This document shows positions 38,801 through 45,728 of a stretch of 64,000 nucleotides of DNA, one piece after another. The stretch is taken from the NCBI RefSeq assembly GCF_008933155.1, contig NZ_WBVP01000002.1:241485-305484 (forward strand), given 5' to 3'. The stretch's first letter is position 1. Each line of letters starts with the position of its first letter. The notes beneath the pieces were generated by a model. It saw only the letters and a program-made list of their open reading frames with translations. It searched no databases and had not been told where the DNA came from. The stretch is from Aliivibrio finisterrensis. GTDB lineage: Bacteria; Pseudomonadota; Gammaproteobacteria; Enterobacterales; Vibrionaceae. Made by a program: the position numbers and the translations under genes.

Positions 38801-40955
38801 TGAGAAAGTACTTAAACAAGGCGATGGGGGCCAAATTAACGAGTTTAATGCCTTTAATGGTGATTGGTTGCTTAACATGATGACGTGTGCGCCAACTATT
38901 AATAAAGAGCGTAAAGGCGTTATTGGTGCGTATAAGTTTGTCACGAGCTTAGTTCATAAATCTGATATCACTTGGGTTCCACTTTCAGTAGCTGAAATGA
39001 TCCGAGTATCAGGCAATATTGGCCTTAAAATGTCTGATAGTGACTTTTCACGTAATGTTCAAGGTTATAAAAAAGGGGCTATTTCAGACGATGTATTACT
39101 GGTTGGTTTCAAAAACCAACAAATGTATCTACTGCCTGTAGAAGTTAAAACGGGTGCAGTACCTGACTATAAAAAAGCAGTGCAGCAAGCGAAAGAGCTT
39201 TTACGTTACCTTAATGACGACCTACTTGGTGGCGATGGGTTAGCTAATAAACTTTATCGTGCATTATTCGTTCGTCAAGTGTTAATGCAGGTAGATAAAT
39301 ACCGTTTATATAACGTATTTGAAGATAACTATTTTGATAGCTTACTTGACGAAAAAGAGCAGTGGTTAACTGGTAATTATTCATTGGCACAAGTGGTGGA
39401 TTATCCTGATGGCTTTGTTGTTAGTCATATCGAAAGTGCTAGCTGTCTTGAGCCTGACTATCAATTACGCGATGGTATTTTAAAAGTAGATTTACCAATG
39501 GGGCTACTAAAAACATTGGTAGAGACACCGTTACAAGATGTTTTGAATAAAATCGATATCGCTAAGCTATGTTATGTGCCTGAGATGTATATCTTAGGCT
39601 CAGAAACTAAAGGTGTGAAATTAGAAATTGAAACGCCAGAGAAAGATGTGGATGTGATTGCTACAGAAACAGAAACAGAAACAGAAACAGAAACAGAAAC
39701 AGAAACAACAGTTGTAGATATAACAAATAATAATACTACTAGCTATGAAGCGACATCAGTTCAGCAAGATGAACGTAAAGTTGCAGAAGAGAAGCCAACA
39801 GAGCCAGAAAATGCACCTGTAGTTGCATCTGGTAAAAACTTGCATGTGTTGTTTGGCCATAATGCAATGACTCAAGCTCCATTAAATTGGGAGCCAACCA
39901 ATACCTCAAAGTTCATGAATACCAATACGGGTATTATTGGCACCATGGGTACAGGTAAAACGCAATTTACCAAATCAGTGATTACTCAATTGCATCGCAA
40001 TAAAGCCGATAACGTGAATGGTGCCGCGATTGGCATGCTGATTTTTGATTACAAATCAGATTATGTAGACGATAAGTTCCAACAAGCGACTGCGGGTAAG
40101 AAGTTTAACCTTCACAAACTGCCATACAATCCATTGAGTTTATTTGGTGACACGCCGATGTTACCAGTGCATACTGCGCGCGGTTTTTCTGAAACCATGG
40201 GTAAAGCGTTTAATCTTGGTCAAAAACAACAGCTTAGATTACGTAAATTAGTTGGTGAGGCATATGATTTAGCGGGTATTCGTAAGGCAGATCCAAGTAC
40301 ATGGTCTAAAGCTGCACCAACGATTGCTGATGTATGGGCGTTGTTTATTGAGACTGAGCCAGATGAAGATTCATTATACGCAGCACTAGAAAGTTTGTAT
40401 GAGCTTGAGATATTTGAAGATGATAACAGTAAGTGCATGAGCTTATATGAGCTTGTGGATGGGATTACCGTTATTGAGCTTGCTGGTTATCCGGGTGAGA
40501 TTCAAAACCTTGTGGTGGCGCTAACGTTAGATCTTTTCTATTCGCAAATGCAGAAGAAAGGTAAGCCTGAAGTACAAGGCGATTATCGTCAAATCACTAA
40601 AATGATTTTGGTTGATGAGGCGGATAACTTTATGTCTCAGAACTTCCCAAGTTTACGTAAGATCCTTAAAGAAGGTCGTGAATATGGTGTGGGTGTGATT
40701 TTATCGACACAAGATATTACGCACTTTCAAACGGGTGAAAATGATTACTCAAGCTATGTACTTACTTGGGTGATCCATCGTGTCGCTAAGCTTAAAACAC
40801 AAGACATTAAAGCAATCTTCAGTGTGAATGAAAAGGCAGAGCAAGAAACATTAATGGAAACAATCAATAAGCTAGAGAAGCATTATAGTTTGTATATTGA
40901 TGGTGCTAAGAAGATCCAGAAAATGCGTGATAGAGCCTTTTGGGAGTTACTGTAA
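35793..40955 (+). CDS. dptH: PT-dependent restriction protein DptH (DndH), HerA-like ATPase
   Basis: About 1720 aa from the ATG at 35793 (MSVKQFETFL), which has GGAGA upstream; a GTG frame begins 7 codons earlier. The long N-terminal part lacks recognisable motifs. A Thr-Glu linker, (TE)7, at about residue 1290 separates it from a C-terminal HerA/FtsK-like ATPase. There Walker A is GTMGTGKTQFTKS (about residue 1385) and Walker B is KMILVDEADNFM (about 1610). DptH is the motor of the DndFGH restriction complex. It ends with 68 bp before the next gene, so the next block may have its own promoter. Confidence 0.92.
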   Translation: MSVKQFETFLAEQLLNNADAKIQSGFRYQFKSPDSDNSLRLYNALLVRKTGEIAVNDDIQLPFIEINNCKIVPVVHSEQPEKQGGFTENYISHLRDEVASQSGYLKGCALVVIHNSLLDTLINSAEDLAQADQVWSTDNIKSALNGFIKQQEKGQDVSLCLLDDQFNSIVEDGATIFGFEALYKAVEDCELRFNELGMFEDPLIGEMKGNTKQIKRRLEENRALYEALSFEVEHFNDQLPERLKTFGEKFIKEHFSDTESWKDLELEALLQEKKRNSQQQLMLDEESISEGGSLTARNKSETKAGQRERHIIIELDDGIEEFELKLGFQGASNLDKNQFKIQPAKALNKKEVITARNSLKTASVTLKGTYNHEPLFFNLALKRENKSECHNFRCLVVRKGEFYIDAFKTIFRVEHSKKRLTLNTESNTLQICAEEGNTYTLTDAKQTIELAKYSTVDFEALANESDEIDFSVKSGDNHLFFNIEGAVATDSLSLPLLLNRGRFHKLFNDDYYGEFYSQKGKVGIDNSEFIVPGLRLKLLRWEEEFVQSKILSLQKNDYKLPLTVLSNIDKDLHDGYLSLFSYLEERKTTISLVSWGEDFKQRVTEIVEAYQGYFSSVSKGDMLTTNQKLVMKIGLIYDEGDEYYSPYHPLVLSYFLSLANAINDDESNSFASLPSVTFERLSPQGLLPYVYHPEHDFAYNQQVKENAFWLKSVAQEKSSLTFVRKLVKEKIDEFQTAFSQLFKGSEKSIIINAVNQDEAEELFLGLVDYIRNNLDQAAAIHVNLYDDALQFNAFDRFAETANYDDLKAWLELNKGKVREQADTIIDLLRTRLTYSKFTNKQAEKEGQAYSHLTFFRNNEKVECADIEIDNMASGIACDGLLTGESSESQSGSYFTGFGLKGIKYHDKPHLVIANQIGSLSKPALKANTPYHGANAIALAVSEDFKESLERSYGSSIWTTIIDPKVTLDFFHSNDDVVLIHYSDQYTSSSTYDAITVTAQRNLFEKVLKQGDGGQINEFNAFNGDWLLNMMTCAPTINKERKGVIGAYKFVTSLVHKSDITWVPLSVAEMIRVSGNIGLKMSDSDFSRNVQGYKKGAISDDVLLVGFKNQQMYLLPVEVKTGAVPDYKKAVQQAKELLRYLNDDLLGGDGLANKLYRALFVRQVLMQVDKYRLYNVFEDNYFDSLLDEKEQWLTGNYSLAQVVDYPDGFVVSHIESASCLEPDYQLRDGILKVDLPMGLLKTLVETPLQDVLNKIDIAKLCYVPEMYILGSETKGVKLEIETPEKDVDVIATETETETETETETETTVVDITNNNTTSYEATSVQQDERKVAEEKPTEPENAPVVASGKNLHVLFGHNAMTQAPLNWEPTNTSKFMNTNTGIIGTMGTGKTQFTKSVITQLHRNKADNVNGAAIGMLIFDYKSDYVDDKFQQATAGKKFNLHKLPYNPLSLFGDTPMLPVHTARGFSETMGKAFNLGQKQQLRLRKLVGEAYDLAGIRKADPSTWSKAAPTIADVWALFIETEPDEDSLYAALESLYELEIFEDDNSKCMSLYELVDGITVIELAGYPGEIQNLVVALTLDLFYSQMQKKGKPEVQGDYRQITKMILVDEADNFMSQNFPSLRKILKEGREYGVGVILSTQDITHFQTGENDYSSYVLTWVIHRVAKLKTQDIKAIFSVNEKAEQETLMETINKLEKHYSLYIDGAKKIQKMRDRAFWELL
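39663..39704 (+). repeat. Seven tandem ACAGAA units inside dptH
   Basis: Seven exact 6-bp units encode (Thr-Glu)7 in the linker before the DptH ATPase domain. Because the unit is 6 bp, gain or loss of copies keeps the reading frame and would only change linker length. Confidence 0.95.
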
Positions 40956-41023
40956 TACATACAAATTACGAATTAAGGTACGGTTACCAGAGTTAGTGAA
41001 TTTTATTAATTTAGTTCAAATCA

Positions 41024-43159
41024 ATGTTGGAGAAAAGATTGAAGTTAAGTGAAATTGGGTTAAAAGAAGAATACAGAACGGGTCATGATGATTTAGTTAA
41101 TAGCTTTTATAAACCTTGCTTACAAGAAGCTAGTTCATATGCACGTTCTGTAGGTTACTTTAGCTCTACTGTCTTTTTACTGATTGGCCCTGAACTTGTG
41201 AAGTTTGCGCAACGTGGTGGCAAGATTCGACTTGTGTGTTCTCAATACTTATCAAATGCTGATATTGAGGCGTTAGAGTCAGGCTATCAGCCTGTCATTG
41301 ATGAACAGTTTATCGAAAATAGTATTTTAAGTTCCGTTAACTTATTGATGCAAAATACAAATACGATTAAAAATACGGTCGCGTTAGCCACACTTATCAA
41401 GTGTGGTTGCCTAGAAGTTAAAATCGCATTTCGAAAAATTGGTAATGGCTTATTTCATGAAAAAGTAGGAATTATTCACGGTAACAATGAAATAGTTACC
41501 TTCAAGGGCTCAGTAAATGAAACTTGGAATGGTTGGCATGAGCGTGGTAATTACGAAACCATCGATGTGTTTCGCAGCTGGGTTGAAGGGAGAGATGCAC
41601 GTCAGGTGCATAGAAACAGTGAGTATTTTGAAGCACTTTGGGATAATGATATTGATGCTTTAGATGTGATTCCCTTTCCTCAAGTTGCCAAGTCAAAACT
41701 AGAAAGTATTTCAAAAGAATCGATAGCAGATATAGAACCCGATACATTGGATGATTATTTTATGCCCCCAAACATTGAGCAGATTGATAATGGAGTTACT
41801 AAAAGAACCCCTTTACCCCATCAAGTTAATGCGATAGAAGCATGGAAAAAACAAGGTTGCCGTGGTGTATTTGAGCATGCCACGGGTAGCGGAAAAACTT
41901 TCACGGCATTAATCGCCTTAAATGATCATTTAAAGGGTGGTGGTGTCGCTTTAGTGTTGGTGCCTGATCGCTTATTACATAAGCAGTGGTCCGAAGAGAT
42001 AAAATCTGATATTCCAGATGTCATATTACTCAAAGCTGGTGATGGGCATGATCGATGGAGAAAAAATAGACGCTTAAATACAATCACTCAACCAGATGAA
42101 GATTTAGGCGTAAGAGTGGTCCTTGCCACGATGGCAACGGCAAGGCTTCCTGAATTTATTAATGCAATATGCACAGGGCCACACTTAATGATTGTGGCTG
42201 ATGAAGTGCATGAAATTGGCAGCCTAGAAAACTCCAATATATTAACTATTGATGCAGGTAAACGATTAGGGCTTAGCGCTACTCCTAATCGTTACGGCGA
42301 CCCTGTCGGCACAGAAAAGATATTTAACTATTTCGGCGATATTGTTCAGCCCCCTTTCACTTTAGTAGATGCCATTAATTGTGGTCGCTTAGTTAAGTAT
42401 GAATATTTACCTGAAGCTCTTCGCTTTACGGTAGAAGAGTCTGAGCAATGGGAGCTAGAAACTAAAGCTATTTATAAAGAATATGCGCGCTCTAAGCGTG
42501 ATGCTAATGGCGCACCAATTACATCTAAAAAACTGCAGCTAATGTTAATTCAGCGTTCGCGTATTGCTAAAAAAGCGTCTGCTAAAATTCCCTATGCAGT
42601 GAAAGTGATTAAAGATAACTATAAAGAAGGTGAGAGCTGGTTAGTATATTGTGAAGACCAATATCAACTTGGAGAAGTTATTAGTGCTTTAAAAGAACGT
42701 GGCCATTCTCCCTGTGAATATCATACCAATATGAAAGGGGATGCCGCTGCGTCACTGGAATGGTTTAAGCAATTTGGTGGCATTATGGTCTCTATTCGTT
42801 GTTTAGACCAAGGAGTGGACATTCCTAAAATTTCACATGCTATTATTCTTGCTTCATCGCAGAATCCAAGGCAATTTATACAACGACGAGGTCGCGTGTT
42901 ACGCATAAGCCCGAATAAACATAAAGCGGTTATATATGATGCTGTTATGGTGCCTATCTGTTTAGACAGCGAGCCTGGTCAATTATCATTATTGAAGAGT
43001 GAATTACAAAGAAGTATTCAGTTTTCAGATACCGCCATGAACAAATCAGGTTCGAATAAATTAATCACAATTGCAATTGAGTTAGGTATAGACCCGCAAG
43101 AGTGTGGCTTATATGGCACTGATGGAATTGAAGAATTAGGAGATGTTGAAGATGAGTAA
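41024..43159 (+). CDS. PLD-nuclease/SF2 helicase of a PT-linked effector
   Basis: 711 aa. The N-terminal phospholipase-D-like domain has ARSVGYFSSTVF and an HxK motif in LFHEKVGIIHG with FKGSVNETWNGW (about residues 144-168). The SF2 helicase follows: Walker A ATGSGKT (about 286-292), DEVH (about 392-395), LSATPNR (about 416) and QRRGRVLR (about 619). This is the architecture of the family annotated as phosphorothioation system restriction enzyme. The ATG has a weak ribosome site; a TTG at 41039 follows GGAG. It overlaps the small gene downstream. It could cleave or unwind DNA in response to PT status. Confidence 0.88.
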   Translation: MLEKRLKLSEIGLKEEYRTGHDDLVNSFYKPCLQEASSYARSVGYFSSTVFLLIGPELVKFAQRGGKIRLVCSQYLSNADIEALESGYQPVIDEQFIENSILSSVNLLMQNTNTIKNTVALATLIKCGCLEVKIAFRKIGNGLFHEKVGIIHGNNEIVTFKGSVNETWNGWHERGNYETIDVFRSWVEGRDARQVHRNSEYFEALWDNDIDALDVIPFPQVAKSKLESISKESIADIEPDTLDDYFMPPNIEQIDNGVTKRTPLPHQVNAIEAWKKQGCRGVFEHATGSGKTFTALIALNDHLKGGGVALVLVPDRLLHKQWSEEIKSDIPDVILLKAGDGHDRWRKNRRLNTITQPDEDLGVRVVLATMATARLPEFINAICTGPHLMIVADEVHEIGSLENSNILTIDAGKRLGLSATPNRYGDPVGTEKIFNYFGDIVQPPFTLVDAINCGRLVKYEYLPEALRFTVEESEQWELETKAIYKEYARSKRDANGAPITSKKLQLMLIQRSRIAKKASAKIPYAVKVIKDNYKEGESWLVYCEDQYQLGEVISALKERGHSPCEYHTNMKGDAAASLEWFKQFGGIMVSIRCLDQGVDIPKISHAIILASSQNPRQFIQRRGRVLRISPNKHKAVIYDAVMVPICLDSEPGQLSLLKSELQRSIQFSDTAMNKSGSNKLITIAIELGIDPQECGLYGTDGIEELGDVEDE

Positions 43160-43349
43160 AAGTAATCCATTATCTGTATTGTTAAAAATTAATGCTCAAC
43201 TTGAGGCTCCAATAGATTCACGGTTAATTGAACAGTGCTATGCCATTCAGCAAAAGCACCAGTTTGATAAAGAAAGAAATAGCGTTAATGAAATTAAAAA
43301 AGTAGTTGAAGCGTCAATTTCAATACCACAAGGTGATCTATCAATATGA
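43152..43349 (+). CDS. Small protein between helicase and SMC ATPase
   Basis: 65 aa from the ATG at 43152 (MSKSNPLSVLL), 9 nt after AGGAG. An ATG at 43143 gives 68 aa but sits too close to that site. It overlaps the helicase end by 8 bp and the ATPase start by ATGA, so expression is tightly coupled to both. Charged and helical (AIQQKHQFDKERNSVNEIKK), no known motif. Probably a structural or adaptor subunit of the block. Confidence 0.75.
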   Translation: MSKSNPLSVLLKINAQLEAPIDSRLIEQCYAIQQKHQFDKERNSVNEIKKVVEASISIPQGDLSI

Positions 43350-45328
43350 AGTTACAAGAAATCGTTATTAATAATTTCATGCCTTATAAAGGTGAGCAAA
43401 TTGTACAGTTTCCGCAACATGAAACACAAAATGTGATGTTGCTTTACGGGGACAACATGCGCGGTAAAACCAGTTTTTTGAATTCTATTCGTTGGGGATT
43501 TTATGGACTGGCGGTTGGTCGCCATTTGCGTACTATTCCGCGTGTAAACTTAGTTAATATTGAAGCTGCAAGTGTTGATGACTGGTCAATGTCAATTTTG
43601 CTTAAATTTACACACGAAGAAAAGAACTATGAATTACGACGAAAAATAACCAAGAAAAGTCACGTGTCTGTACCTTCAATCGATAATGATTTTGAAGAGG
43701 TGGTTGGTTTAAAAATTGATGGTGAAGTAATTTCTGGGGATAAAATTTTAAATCAGATAAATCAAGTTTCGCCTGAAGAGATTTCAAGATTCTTTTTATT
43801 CGATGGTGAGTTATTGCAAGAATATGAAAATTTATTATTAGATAAAAATGCACAAGGCGAAAAAATAAAGCTACATATTGAACAAGCTCTAGGCGTCCCC
43901 TCCTTAATTAATGGACGTGATGATTTTTCTGTTTTATTACAAGAGTCACGCAGGCAACAAACTCGTGATGCAAATAATTCTTCCGAACTAAAAAGTTTAG
44001 CTGCACGTCAAAGTGATTTAGATGTTAAAGAAGATACAGCCCAAGCTGATTTGATTGCATTAAAGCTGCAGAAAAGTGAGATTGAAATTTTAGTTGATGG
44101 TATTGACGATATATTAAAAAATACCGAAGCTGCACAAAGAAGTAAAGCGGAACTAGACGTTTTAACAGCAACTAAAAAAGCAACTGAAGAACGGATTTTT
44201 GACGACCAAAACGAACGACGACAGTTGCTTAGAAATGCGTGGAAGGATATTTTATATACAGGGGTACAACCAGTATTAAGAAATATTAAAGAACAACGTT
44301 CAGCTATGTTTGAGGCTTCGAATAATAAAGTAATTTTAGATTCTAGAATCTTAGAGTTAGAAAAGAGTTTGTTTGATCCTATTTGTCCAACATGTTCTCA
44401 GAGTATTTCTGAAAAAGAAATTTCAGAAATTAAAGAACAAATTGCTGTATTAAAAGCTGAAGCGTCTTTGTCACATGTTGATATTGAAGATATTCGTCGT
44501 CTAGATACTAAAATTGAACAGTTTTCACAAATTCAATCTCAATCTGAAGGTGCACGTTTTTGCGAGCTAGTGAAAAAAGAACGAAAATCTAATGTTCAGT
44601 TAATGAAACTTGAAACGAATATAGATGAAATTGAAGATGAAATTAGTGGTTTTGATACTGATGAAATTTCACGCCAACGCAGTATTCGTGACAACTATAT
44701 TAAGCAACTATCTAACATTGAAATGGATATTGCTAGCGTAGAGAAAAGTCTAGAAAAAATAAAGAAAGACCAAACTCAAATATCCAATGTCATTTCAAAA
44801 AGTACACAAGGTACTAATTCATTGAGCTCAGTAAAAGTAGATTTGTACCAAAGTCTTGAGAGTGTGTTTAGTGCAGGTATAGATGAATTACGAGATTCGG
44901 CTCGATTACAAGTTGAAAAATATGCGGCCAATGCATTTAGTCAGTTAACGACTGAAGTGACGTATTCAGGGTTAGAAATTAATCAAAATTATGGGTTAAC
45001 AATATTAGATCATCAAGGTCGAGCACTTAAAGAGCGTAGTGCGGGAGCTGAGCAAATTGTTGCTTTGTCACTCATTGATGGCTTAAATCGTACTGCTAGA
45101 AAATCAGGTCCGATAATTATGGATACACCACTTGGGCGTTTAGATCCTAAGCATCGAGCTAATGTACTTAAGTATTTGCCTAAAATGGCTGACCAAGTTG
45201 TGTTATTAGTGCATGAAGGTGAGATTGACCCGAATAAAGAGATCGAAGATTTTAAAGAGCGTATTGGTGTTCGATATGCCATTGAACGAATTTCATCAAC
45301 CCAATCACGTATCATTCGGAGCCATTAA
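43346..45328 (+). CDS. DndD-like SMC/Rad50-type ATPase with zinc hook
   Basis: 660 aa. Walker A is YGDNMRGKTSFLNSI (about residues 34-48), followed by FFLFDGELLQEYENLL as in DndD. A coiled-coil arm carries a Rad50-like hook, CPTCSQSI (about residue 348). The C-terminal head has the ABC signature SAGAEQIVALSLIDGL and Walker B GPIIMDTPLGRLDPKHR. It is a diverged relative of the true dndD at 48990 but belongs to the plus-strand block. SMC-like ATPases clamp or move DNA. It starts by ATGA overlap with the small gene. Confidence 0.88.
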   Translation: MKLQEIVINNFMPYKGEQIVQFPQHETQNVMLLYGDNMRGKTSFLNSIRWGFYGLAVGRHLRTIPRVNLVNIEAASVDDWSMSILLKFTHEEKNYELRRKITKKSHVSVPSIDNDFEEVVGLKIDGEVISGDKILNQINQVSPEEISRFFLFDGELLQEYENLLLDKNAQGEKIKLHIEQALGVPSLINGRDDFSVLLQESRRQQTRDANNSSELKSLAARQSDLDVKEDTAQADLIALKLQKSEIEILVDGIDDILKNTEAAQRSKAELDVLTATKKATEERIFDDQNERRQLLRNAWKDILYTGVQPVLRNIKEQRSAMFEASNNKVILDSRILELEKSLFDPICPTCSQSISEKEISEIKEQIAVLKAEASLSHVDIEDIRRLDTKIEQFSQIQSQSEGARFCELVKKERKSNVQLMKLETNIDEIEDEISGFDTDEISRQRSIRDNYIKQLSNIEMDIASVEKSLEKIKKDQTQISNVISKSTQGTNSLSSVKVDLYQSLESVFSAGIDELRDSARLQVEKYAANAFSQLTTEVTYSGLEINQNYGLTILDHQGRALKERSAGAEQIVALSLIDGLNRTARKSGPIIMDTPLGRLDPKHRANVLKYLPKMADQVVLLVHEGEIDPNKEIEDFKERIGVRYAIERISSTQSRIIRSH

Positions 45329-45330
45329 TT

Positions 45331-45717
45331 ATGATTACAGAACCTAATAGAATCGGACTGACAGAAGTCACCGTAGAGAAGATTGATGAGTTATTAGAGG
45401 AACTAAACCCCCAAGCTGGTGAAGAAGGGGAAAAATTAGTACGCTACGACTTGTACCGATTGGCTGTTGCATTAGGCATTAAAAATGAAACGGTACCTTC
45501 AAAGTTAACCGCTAGTGTTAACTCTTTTCTACGTGTTTCTGATTTAGATCCTGATAAAGTTTTATTTACCGTAGTAGAAAATTCAGGCTTAAATTCTGAC
45601 TCTATTGCTATTTACTCATTTATTGAGTGTCTCGCCGAACATGGCATTAAAGAAATGTATAACACGTATGATCAAACAGGTGAAATTCCGTTTGAAGAAT
45701 ATTTTTTAGCTGAATAA
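45331..45717 (+). CDS. Unknown 128 aa acidic protein of the PT-linked block
   Basis: It starts 3 bp after the ATPase stop and ends 11 bp before the next gene, so it is part of the same transcript. Sequence is acidic (EELNPQAGEEGEKLVRYDLY) and helical with no membrane segment. The segment RYDLYRLAVALGIKNET could be a ribbon-helix-helix-like or HTH-like core, but this is weak. Not recognised by name. Conserved position argues for a subunit of the effector. Confidence 0.75.
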   Translation: MITEPNRIGLTEVTVEKIDELLEELNPQAGEEGEKLVRYDLYRLAVALGIKNETVPSKLTASVNSFLRVSDLDPDKVLFTVVENSGLNSDSIAIYSFIECLAEHGIKEMYNTYDQTGEIPFEEYFLAE

Positions 45718-45728
45718 GGTAGCAATTG

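Noticed and set aside
39663..39704. CRISPR-like array
   Set aside because: Short 6-bp direct units inside a coding region without spacers; it is a codon repeat.
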